Source: Halieaceae bacterium (GTDB taxonomy: Bacteria > Pseudomonadota > Gammaproteobacteria > Pseudomonadales > Halieaceae). From it: a DNA stretch of 15,788 nt. A program made the translations under genes and the position numbers. Position 1 is the stretch's first letter. Every line of letters begins with the position of its first letter. The stretch covers positions 1 through 15,788 of the forward strand of contig QOPK01000033.1 of the NCBI GenBank assembly GCA_003331685.1. Direction: 5' to 3'. The notes under the pieces are model-generated. The model was not told the origin of the DNA. It saw only the letters and a list, made by a program, of their open reading frames with translations, and made no database searches. Shown in pieces: positions 1 to 6,439 of the stretch.

Positions 1-612
1 ATGAAGAGCGAGGGGATCAAGGTCAACCCGATTATCTCGATCGATAATCATCACAGCCTGAATGAAGTGGAGTTCAATAACGTTCGCGTGCCCGCCAAGA
101 ATGTGGTGGGTGAGATCGGTAAGGGCTGGACGGTTGCCAAGGCGCTTCTCGCCCATGAGCGCACGGGTATTGCTGGCGTCGCTGATGTGAAGCGCAGTGT
201 GCGCGTGATCAAGGAGGTTGCTGCTAAAGAGGAGAATGGGGGTCAGCGTTTGATGGACGATCCCGGTTTCCAGCAGCGCCTCGCTGACATTGAGGTGGAG
301 CTGATGGCGCTCGAGTTTACTGAGCTGCGCACACTGGCAACGCAGGCCGCGGGAGGTTTCCCGGGGCCAGAATCATCACTTCTCAAGATCAAGGGCACCG
401 AGCTCCAGCAAGCCACCCAAGAGCTGCTGATGGAGATTGCAGCCTATTATCAAGGCGTCTTGCCGACAGACCTTGACCCCGATGCGCTGGGCCACGAGTT
501 TGCTACGGAGGCGCGCCGCAGTTACATGTACGGACGCGCGGCCACCATCTACGGCGGCTCCAACGAAGTGCAGAAAAACATCATTGCCAAGTATGTACTC
601 GGTCTTGAGTAA
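1..612 (+). CDS. Acyl-CoA dehydrogenase, catalytic-Glu subunit (5'-truncated by window edge)
   Basis: This is the C-terminal half of an FAD-dependent acyl-CoA dehydrogenase, which introduces the alpha-beta double bond into an acyl-CoA. Only 203 residues are visible against about 380-400 for the family, so the gene begins before the window and the Met at base 1 is internal. The end of the middle beta domain is seen (SLNEVEFNNVRVP, residues 19-31), then the C-terminal helical bundle. HERTGIAG (52-59) puts Glu53 at the position used as catalytic base by isovaleryl-CoA dehydrogenase. The alternative Glu site of medium-chain enzymes reads YGGSNEVQ near the C-terminus, with Gly in place of Glu. The usual REQFG flavin-contacting motif is absent. 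This pattern fits one subunit of a heteromeric FadE26/FadE27-type (ChsE) dehydrogenase, with the next gene as partner. Family assignment is secure; the substrate is unknown. Confidence 0.93.
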   Translation: MKSEGIKVNPIISIDNHHSLNEVEFNNVRVPAKNVVGEIGKGWTVAKALLAHERTGIAGVADVKRSVRVIKEVAAKEENGGQRLMDDPGFQQRLADIEVELMALEFTELRTLATQAAGGFPGPESSLLKIKGTELQQATQELLMEIAAYYQGVLPTDLDPDALGHEFATEARRSYMYGRAATIYGGSNEVQKNIIAKYVLGLE

Positions 613-626
613 GGGGATCTTTAACA

Positions 627-1766
627 ATGAATTTTGATTTTTCCGAAGAGCAACAAATGGTCCGCGACTCGATCGCGCGCTTTGTTCAGGACGACTACGA
701 CTGGGACACGCGCAAGGCCATTGTTGCCTCTGATAAAGGTATGAGCCGAGATAACTGGCAGCTGTTTGCCGAGTTGGGCTGGCTGTCGATTCCCTTCGCC
801 GAGGAACACGGCGGTTTTGGCGGCAACATCGTTGACCTGTCAGTAGTGATGGAAGAGCTGGGCAAGGGCCTGGTGGTCGAGCCCTATTTTCCCACGGTGG
901 TGCTGTTTGGTGGGCTCATTAAGCGCGCCGGCAGCGAGGCGCAGCAAGCCGAGTGGCTGCCCCGCATCATCGGTGGTGAGGTATTGGGTGCGTTTGCTTA
1001 CGTCGAGCGCCACAGTCGCTTTGCGCTGCATGATTGTCAAACAACCGCCACAAAATCGGGTGATGGTTATGTTCTGAGCGGTGAAAAGGTGGTGGTGTTC
1101 AACGGTGAGCAGGCCGACCACCTTGTTGTGCTAGCCCGGACCTCCGGGGATCAGTCAGACAGCGACGGTTTATCGCTATTCATTGTCGATGCGGCGGCGG
1201 CCGGCGTCGACAAGATGAGCTACGCCATGATGGACGGCCAGCGCGCGGCCAACATCACTTTCAAGGACGTCTCGGTGAGCGCGGAGGCATTGCTGGGCGA
1301 AGAGGGCGGCGCGCTGTCAGTGGTCGATGCACTCACCGACGAGGCCATCATTGCACTCGCCGCAGAGGCCGTCGGCATCATGGGAGTGTTGAATGCCAAG
1401 ACGCTGGAGTACACCAAAACCCGCGAGCAATTCGGTGTGGCGATTGGCTCCTATCAGGCGCTGCAGCATCGCATGGTCGACACCATGATGGCCTTCGAGC
1501 AGAGCAAGTCGCTGTTGTTCAAAGCGCTGTGTGAGTACAAACAGGCCCCGGCGATGGCTGCCGAGACCATTCATGCACTCAAGGTGCTGATCGACCGCAA
1601 CGGCAAGCATGTATTTGGCGAGGCGATTCAGATGCATGGTGGTATGGGCATGACCGATGAGTTAGATATTGGTCACTACGCCAAGAGACTGATGATGATT
1701 AATACAACCTTTGGTGATGCGACCTATCACCGAAACCGCTATATCGAGACCGCGTACGCGGCCTGA
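627..1766 (+). CDS. Acyl-CoA dehydrogenase, partner subunit
   Basis: A full-length (379 residue) acyl-CoA dehydrogenase, starting 14 bases after the preceding dehydrogenase, with AAGGGG (611-616) as a plausible ribosome site. The N-terminal helical domain opens with MNFDFSEEQQMVRDS and contains the family signature around FAEEHGGFGG. The C-terminal domain has TREQFGVAIGSYQALQHR, the Arg/Gln stretch that contacts FAD across the subunit interface. Both known positions for the catalytic Glu appear empty: the stretch matching the isovaleryl-type site reads DEAIIALAAEAVG, where the best alignment puts Ala at the Glu position, and the C-terminal site reads FGDATYHRNRY with Gly. It is therefore probably the non-catalytic, flavin-supporting half of a heteromer with the upstream gene, as known for mycobacterial ChsE enzymes acting on sterol side chains. 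Pairing is inferred from adjacency and complementary motifs. Confidence 0.93.
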   Translation: MNFDFSEEQQMVRDSIARFVQDDYDWDTRKAIVASDKGMSRDNWQLFAELGWLSIPFAEEHGGFGGNIVDLSVVMEELGKGLVVEPYFPTVVLFGGLIKRAGSEAQQAEWLPRIIGGEVLGAFAYVERHSRFALHDCQTTATKSGDGYVLSGEKVVVFNGEQADHLVVLARTSGDQSDSDGLSLFIVDAAAAGVDKMSYAMMDGQRAANITFKDVSVSAEALLGEEGGALSVVDALTDEAIIALAAEAVGIMGVLNAKTLEYTKTREQFGVAIGSYQALQHRMVDTMMAFEQSKSLLFKALCEYKQAPAMAAETIHALKVLIDRNGKHVFGEAIQMHGGMGMTDELDIGHYAKRLMMINTTFGDATYHRNRYIETAYAA

Positions 1767-1768
1767 CT

Positions 1769-2560
1769 GTGGATCTACGCGACAAGGTTGTTGTCGTCAC
1801 TGGCGGTGCCAGTGGCATCGGTATGGGCCTGTGTCGCCGATTCCGAGAGGAGCAGGTTCGTGGCCTGGTGATCGCGGACCTCAACGGCGAGGCGGCGAGC
1901 ACCCTAGCGGGTGAGCTCGATGCAAAGAGTGTTGAGGTCGATGTGCGCGAAGAATCGGCTATGGCGGCGATGGTGGCTGAGACCGAGTCCGAGTTCGGAC
2001 AGATCGATCTCTTTTGCTCTAATGCCGGCGTGCTGGACCTCGACGGGGGCGACTACTGGGCCTCATCGAGCGCCAACGAAGTGTGGCAGCGTAACTGGGA
2101 GATCCATGTCATGGCCCATGTTTATGCTGCTCGGGCTTGTCTGCCCTCAATGATCGAGCGGGGTGGTGGGTACTTTCTGCATACGGTGTCCGCTGCAGGG
2201 CTTTTAACCCAGCCTTACACCGCCGCCTACGCTACCACGAAGCATGCGGCGATCGGTTTTGCCGAATCTTTGGCAATCACCCACGGGGACGAGGGCATCA
2301 AGGTAAGCTGTTTGTGTCCGCAAGGGGTGGATACGGCGATGCTCGGCGGCACAGATGGTGGTGCCGCTGGCCTCGATGGCATCCTGAGTCCTGCTCAGGT
2401 GGCCGAAGCCGTGGTGCAGGGGCTCGAGGACGAGTCATTTTTGATTCTGCCCCACGAGCAGGTAGCGCAGTACCATCTGAACAAAGCGCAAAACTATGAC
2501 CGCTGGATTGGCGGCATGCGAAAATTGCGCCGGAGCATGCCCCCACCTACACTGCCCTGA
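1769..2560 (+). CDS. Short-chain dehydrogenase/reductase (SDR)
   Basis: A 263-residue classical SDR, a Rossmann-fold NAD(P)(H)-dependent oxidoreductase of alcohol/ketone groups. Visible motifs are TGGASGIG (11-18) for the dinucleotide, Asp37 at the end of beta-2 (suggesting NAD(H) over NADP(H)), NAG (85-87), Ser141, and YATTK (Tyr154/Lys158). The fourth tetrad residue, Asn in the usual NVxG helix, is replaced: the stretch reads IHVMAHVY with His113 there. The GTG start lies 2 bases after the stop of the second dehydrogenase, without a clear Shine-Dalgarno sequence, so translation is probably coupled. Placement directly after two acyl-CoA dehydrogenases suggests a hydroxyacyl-CoA or hydroxylated side-chain/ring substrate in the same pathway. 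The substrate cannot be told from sequence alone. Confidence 0.9.
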   Translation: MDLRDKVVVVTGGASGIGMGLCRRFREEQVRGLVIADLNGEAASTLAGELDAKSVEVDVREESAMAAMVAETESEFGQIDLFCSNAGVLDLDGGDYWASSSANEVWQRNWEIHVMAHVYAARACLPSMIERGGGYFLHTVSAAGLLTQPYTAAYATTKHAAIGFAESLAITHGDEGIKVSCLCPQGVDTAMLGGTDGGAAGLDGILSPAQVAEAVVQGLEDESFLILPHEQVAQYHLNKAQNYDRWIGGMRKLRRSMPPPTLP

Positions 2561-2580
2561 TCATTTTTTAAGGGTCTTCA

Positions 2581-4320
2581 GTGGACAAACAGCAACGTTT
2601 CGCCCGGGTCATCCTGAACGGTTTCTATGCTTATTTCGCGGAGTTTGAAAATATCACTCTGGCCGCGCGCACCCGCTTTGAGAGGGCGGAGTGGTCGAGC
2701 ATGCAGGAGATCTCGAGCCAACGTATTGATATTTACAAAGAGACAGTCATGGAGACCCTCAATGTGGCGCGCCTCATCGCCGGGGATCAGATTGAAGACC
2801 TGACCTTTTGGGCCGGCACCCGCAAGCTTTATACCGAGTTGGTCCAAGGGATGACTAATTTCGAGATCGCCGAGACCTTCTACAACTCCATTTTCAACTC
2901 CCACTTTGGCCATCGGTCGATCCGCAACAAGTACGCCTTTGTGTTTTCGCCTCAGGGTGATGTACCGCCGGTCGATATGGGACGTGTGGTCAATCATTAT
3001 CCGGTCGGCGAGGGCTTCGCGCAGGCGTTTACCCAACTGCTTGAGGATTACGCGTTTAGCATTCCTTACGAGGACCTTACTCGGGATGTCGCTAGCATTA
3101 CCTCGGCGATAGACCACCATCTCGTTCACCGGTTTGATATTACCCTCCCCAATATCGAGCTGCAGGTGCTGGAACACCACTTCTTCCGGAACAAGGCGAG
3201 CTACATCGTCGGACGTCTCTACGCGGCGGGGGAGCAAATGCCCTTTGTATTGCCTCTGTTGCACAACGACTCGGGAGAGGCGCCAGCCGTCTATGTGGAT
3301 GCGTTTCTGTTTGGTCCGGATCAGGTCAGCCTGCTGTTCTCCTTTACTCGCAGCTATTTCATGGTCGACGCGTCGACCCCGTCCCAATACGTGCTGTTTC
3401 TGCAACAACTCATGCCCAAGAAAGAGGTTTCAGAGATCTACAGCTCGATCGGTCACTTCCGCCACGGTAAAACTTACTTCTATCGGACCTCGACCCGTCA
3501 CATTCGCTCGACCGAGGATCAGTTCATCGTCGCGCCGGGCATCAAAGGTATGGTGATGTCGGTGTTCACGCTGCCCTCCTATGAATATGTGTTCAAAGTC
3601 ATCAAGGATCGTTTCACACCACCCAAAGAAGTGACCCACCAAATCGTGAAGGACAAGTATCATCTGGTGAAGAGGTGGGACCGTGCGGGTCGCATGGCCG
3701 ATACCCAGGAATTCAACAACCTGGTGTTTGATGCCAGTCGCTTTTCCGATGAGTTGATGGAAGAGCTATACGCAACCTGTCCCTCGCAGCTACGTATCAA
3801 CGGTCGCGCTCTGATCGTCAAACACTGCTACGTTGAGCGACGCATGAATCCGCTGAATCTGTACTTGCAGGAAGCCTCGGACGACGAAGTGAACGAGGTC
3901 ATGAATGACTATGGCAACGCTATCAAACAACTGGCGGCGGCGAATATCTTTCCGGGCGATATGCTATTGAAGAACTTTGGCGTGACCCGTCACGGACGGG
4001 TGGTGTTTTACGATTACGACGAAATTGAGCCGCTGCTCGATTGCAACTTCCGGCGCATTCCGCCGCCTAGGGATGAGATGGACGAGATGTCAGACAAGCC
4101 CTGGTATTCGGTGGGCCCCAAAGACATTTTCCCCGAGGAGTTCCGGCTGTTTTTCTCCGGTAATGCCCGCGCCCGCGCCGCGTTTGATGCGCAGCACGCA
4201 GATCTTTACGATGCGGACTACTGGATCGGACAGCAGGAGCAGCTCCGTGACGGTGTCGTTGAAGATTTTTACCCTTATCCACGGCGAGTTCGGTTCTCGC
4301 AAAGACAGCAGGTGGCGTAA
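2581..4320 (+). CDS. aceK: Isocitrate dehydrogenase kinase/phosphatase AceK
   Basis: AceK phosphorylates and dephosphorylates isocitrate dehydrogenase, turning the TCA cycle down so that isocitrate can enter the glyoxylate shunt during growth on acetate or fatty acids. The product has 579 residues, matching the family. The N-terminal regulatory domain is followed by the kinase-like domain: VAPGIKGMVM (317-326) is the ATP loop, Lys339 (YVFK) the ATP lysine, and IFPGDMLLKNFGV carries Asp460 and Asn465, with Asp478 in FYDYD. These sit three residues later than E. coli D457/N462/D475 as I recall them; Asp374 (RMAD) corresponds to E. coli D371, needed for phosphatase activity. The GTG start is supported by AAGGG at 2570-2574, 6 bases upstream. 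No aceA or aceB is visible next to it; the neighbours are an SDR/acyl-CoA dehydrogenase run and two histidine phosphatases. Confidence 0.97.
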   Translation: MDKQQRFARVILNGFYAYFAEFENITLAARTRFERAEWSSMQEISSQRIDIYKETVMETLNVARLIAGDQIEDLTFWAGTRKLYTELVQGMTNFEIAETFYNSIFNSHFGHRSIRNKYAFVFSPQGDVPPVDMGRVVNHYPVGEGFAQAFTQLLEDYAFSIPYEDLTRDVASITSAIDHHLVHRFDITLPNIELQVLEHHFFRNKASYIVGRLYAAGEQMPFVLPLLHNDSGEAPAVYVDAFLFGPDQVSLLFSFTRSYFMVDASTPSQYVLFLQQLMPKKEVSEIYSSIGHFRHGKTYFYRTSTRHIRSTEDQFIVAPGIKGMVMSVFTLPSYEYVFKVIKDRFTPPKEVTHQIVKDKYHLVKRWDRAGRMADTQEFNNLVFDASRFSDELMEELYATCPSQLRINGRALIVKHCYVERRMNPLNLYLQEASDDEVNEVMNDYGNAIKQLAAANIFPGDMLLKNFGVTRHGRVVFYDYDEIEPLLDCNFRRIPPPRDEMDEMSDKPWYSVGPKDIFPEEFRLFFSGNARARAAFDAQHADLYDADYWIGQQEQLRDGVVEDFYPYPRRVRFSQRQQVA

Positions 4321-4322
4321 TC

Positions 4323-5033
4323 ATGGCCTCTCTTTACCTCATTCGTCATGGCCAGGCGTCTTTCGGCAGCGCCAATTACGATCAGCTCTCGTCACTTGGG
4401 CAGCGTCAGGCGGACGTATCTGGCCGTTTTTTTGCAGACATTGGGCTTCACTTCGGCCAAGCGGTCAGCGGTGATTTGTCGCGGCAGCGGGAAACCGGGC
4501 AGCGTGTGTTGGCCAGCCAACTTGAGCCCGCATCTCTCAGGATCGATCCTCGCCTGAACGAAGTCGACAACGAGGGCCAGATTGCGGCCTTGCTGCCGAT
4601 ACTGTGTGAGCAGGACGCGGCGTTCGCCGAGCGTGTGAAAGCAGGTCGCAGCGACAGTAAGCAGTATCAAAAGGTGATTCAGGCGGTGTTCAACGCGTGG
4701 GTGTCCCCTGACTGTCCGCAGCTCGATAATACGGCGTCGTGGCCGAACTACCTCGCTGGTGTTCGCGGCGCATTGGAGGAAGCGATGGAGCAGGCGGAGA
4801 GCGGTAGCGACACCGCCATCTTTACCTCTGGCGGCACGATTGCTACGGCGGTCAGCTGGGTGCTCGGCGCGCCCCACGACCAGATTTACGGATTCTATGA
4901 GCCGGTTTTCAACTGCTCGATAACGCGGATGATTTTTTCTCGGGGCAGAGTCTCCCTGTCGAACTTCAACGATACCGCGCACCTTCAGTTGCTGAGTCAG
5001 CAGTTGGGAGAAACGCTGGTGACCTACCGCTGA
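4323..5033 (+). CDS. Histidine phosphatase superfamily protein (distal His replaced)
   Basis: A 236-residue protein of the phosphoglycerate-mutase-like histidine phosphatase superfamily. LIRHGQASFG (6-15) holds the Arg8-His9 pair, His9 being the expected phospho-acceptor. SGDLSRQRETGQ (49-60) provides the second Arg (Arg54), and LNEVDNEG (78-85) the acidic region. The classical second catalytic His (usually SHGG or THGG) is not present: the equivalent stretch reads FTSGGTIA with Ser169. A C-terminal FNDTAHLQ (215-222) has a conserved-looking His220. It starts 2 bases after the aceK stop, with AGGTGG (4310-4315) inside the end of aceK as ribosome site, so coupling to aceK is likely. The substrate is unknown; small phospho-metabolites are as likely as phosphoproteins. 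Confidence 0.85.
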   Translation: MASLYLIRHGQASFGSANYDQLSSLGQRQADVSGRFFADIGLHFGQAVSGDLSRQRETGQRVLASQLEPASLRIDPRLNEVDNEGQIAALLPILCEQDAAFAERVKAGRSDSKQYQKVIQAVFNAWVSPDCPQLDNTASWPNYLAGVRGALEEAMEQAESGSDTAIFTSGGTIATAVSWVLGAPHDQIYGFYEPVFNCSITRMIFSRGRVSLSNFNDTAHLQLLSQQLGETLVTYR

Positions 5034-5036
5034 GGT
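5032..5036 (+). promoter_or_regulatory. Ribosome binding site deciding the start of the second histidine phosphatase
   Basis: GAGGT overlaps the stop codon (5031-5033) of the preceding phosphatase gene. It is 6-7 bases from GTG 5043, a normal spacing, and directly abuts TTG 5037, which makes that start unlikely. The overlap with the upstream stop suggests translational coupling of the two genes. Confidence 0.5.
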
Positions 5037-5042
5037 TTGCGA

Positions 5043-5594
5043 GTGACCGATATCTGGTTAGTGCGTCACGGAGAAGCGGCCGCCGCTTTTGATCAGAATA
5101 CGGATCCGCCCTTGTCTGATCTCGGCCGCGAGCAGGCCGCAGTTTCTGCTCACAGCTTGTCGCGATGTGTGCCCGATGACGCACAGCTGCTGTCCAGTCC
5201 CAAGCTGCGCGCCATACAGACCGGCGAGCCCTTTGCGGGGTTGCGCGAGAGAGTCCTGAATATCGATCGCCGCTTCATAGAGTTGCCTTCACCAGGGAAG
5301 CTGAGCGAGCGCAAAGAATGGATTCAGCGGGTTCTGAAGGGGCAATGGAGTGAGTTGCCCGAATCGGTTCATAACTGGCAGCGCGATATCGTTGAGGCCA
5401 TTCACGGATTGCAATCACCGACCGTGATCTTCTCGCATTTTTTGGTGATCAATACCGTGGCAGCGCACATGAGCGGAAGGGATGACGTAATCCAATGTGT
5501 ACCTGCCAATGGGTCAGTGCACCATCTGCGCGTAGAAGGAGAGCGCTGGCATTGGATTGAGCGGGGTGAGATGCTCCAGACTGTGGTGAACTAA
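5043..5594 (+). CDS. SixA-like histidine phosphatase superfamily protein
   Basis: A short (183 residue) histidine phosphatase of SixA/phosphoglycerate-mutase type. WLVRHGEAAA carries Arg8-His9 and a Glu11, SSPKLRAIQT (51-60) the second Arg (Arg56), Glu80 is the probable acid, and IFSHFLVINTV (129-139) supplies the distal catalytic His132. All core residues appear intact, unlike in its neighbour. I prefer GTG at 5043 because GAGG at 5032-5035 lies 7 bases upstream; the in-frame TTG at 5037 would have essentially no spacer. The gene begins 9 bases after the previous phosphatase and closes the + strand run. Its TAA stop shares bases with the tesB stop on the other strand. SixA of E. coli acts on phosphohistidine in phosphotransfer proteins, but this is not a demonstrated function here. 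Confidence 0.85.
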   Translation: MTDIWLVRHGEAAAAFDQNTDPPLSDLGREQAAVSAHSLSRCVPDDAQLLSSPKLRAIQTGEPFAGLRERVLNIDRRFIELPSPGKLSERKEWIQRVLKGQWSELPESVHNWQRDIVEAIHGLQSPTVIFSHFLVINTVAAHMSGRDDVIQCVPANGSVHHLRVEGERWHWIERGEMLQTVVN

Positions 5595-6430
5595 CGGCGC
5601 TTGACCCGCATCAGCGATTCCTGAGCGGTCGACGCCAGCAGGGTGCCGTCCTGCGACCACAAAAATCCGCGACTGAACCCTCGTCCGCCACCGGCCCTGG
5701 GCGTGTCGCAGTCGTAGAGCACCCAGTCGTCCATTTTGCCCGGATAATGGAACCAGATGGCATGGTCCAGACTGGCGGCCATAAAATGCTTGATCGGGTT
5801 GCTGAACGGGTGCGGGTAGAACACAGTGCTGAGGAGCGAGTAGTCAGAGATCATCACCAGCGCCGCTTGATGCGTTGCGCGGTCCACGGGAAGGGGGCCT
5901 GCGGCGCGAAACCAGGATCGCCCAAGTGGTGGCTGCTCCTCGGCGAGGTACTCGGTTACTCGCTGTCGCTCGATCTGGTAGAGATCGATCAGATTGGGGT
6001 CGCCGGGCTTGGTGGTAAACCCCCGAAAGCCCGATAGATCGTCTGCCTGGGAGCGGGGTGCCGGGACCTCTGGCATCGTGAGGCAATGACTCACGCCTTC
6101 TTCTTCACAGTGGTAACTGATCGAGGTATTGAAAATGGCCTCGCCCTTCTGTCGGGCGACCACGCGGCGGGTTGAGAAGGATCGCCCGTCCCGGATCGGA
6201 TCGACTTCAAAATCGATCGGTATGGACGGATCCCCGGCACGGAGGAAGTAGGCATGCAGGCTGTGGGCGTGGAGATCAGGCGCCACCGTCTGGTTGGCGG
6301 CCATGAGACACTGGGCGACGACTTGCCCCCCGAAGATTCTTTGCTGTGGCATGAGGCTATCGCCGATAAAAGCAAAGGCGTCGGTTTGGCGCGGCGCAAT
6401 GTGCTCGAGCACTTTGGTAAAGCAGGTCAC
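5591..6430 (-). CDS. tesB: Acyl-CoA thioesterase II (TesB family)
   Basis: A 279-residue double-hotdog thioesterase, which hydrolyses acyl-CoA to free acid and CoA in the cytoplasm. The N-terminal hotdog shows RIFGGQVVAQCL (31-42) and HSLHAYFLRAGDP (56-68); a linker leads to the C-terminal hotdog with SLDHAIWFHYP (220-230) and LLASTAQESLMR (264-275). Asp222 and Gln270 match the catalytic Asp and Gln of E. coli TesB; the third Ser/Thr should lie in the GRGFSRG stretch (249-255). The length fits the family (E. coli about 286). The start is GTG 6430, with AAGGA 6 bases upstream that overlaps the TAA stop of the regulator gene, so the two are probably translationally coupled. Downstream it converges on the phosphatase gene, the two stop codons overlapping at 5591-5594. 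Confidence 0.95.
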   Translation of the reverse strand: MTCFTKVLEHIAPRQTDAFAFIGDSLMPQQRIFGGQVVAQCLMAANQTVAPDLHAHSLHAYFLRAGDPSIPIDFEVDPIRDGRSFSTRRVVARQKGEAIFNTSISYHCEEEGVSHCLTMPEVPAPRSQADDLSGFRGFTTKPGDPNLIDLYQIERQRVTEYLAEEQPPLGRSWFRAAGPLPVDRATHQAALVMISDYSLLSTVFYPHPFSNPIKHFMAASLDHAIWFHYPGKMDDWVLYDCDTPRAGGGRGFSRGFLWSQDGTLLASTAQESLMRVKRR

Positions 6431-6439
6431 GGGGAATCC

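Noticed and set aside
1..3. ATG at base 1 as the true start of the first acyl-CoA dehydrogenase
   Set aside because: The visible protein starts in the middle domain and lacks the whole N-terminal half, so the gene begins before the window.
2578..3408. 276-codon open frame on the - strand inside aceK
   Set aside because: It lies wholly opposite the clearly coding aceK, has no recognisable domain, and arises from the codon pattern of the + strand gene.
4392..4982. 196-codon - strand frame opposite the first histidine phosphatase
   Set aside because: Low-complexity Arg-rich translation typical of an antisense shadow; the + strand gene has clear motifs.
5037..5042. TTG start for the second histidine phosphatase
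   Set aside because: The only ribosome site (GAGG 5032-5035) abuts the TTG; it is correctly spaced for GTG 5043.
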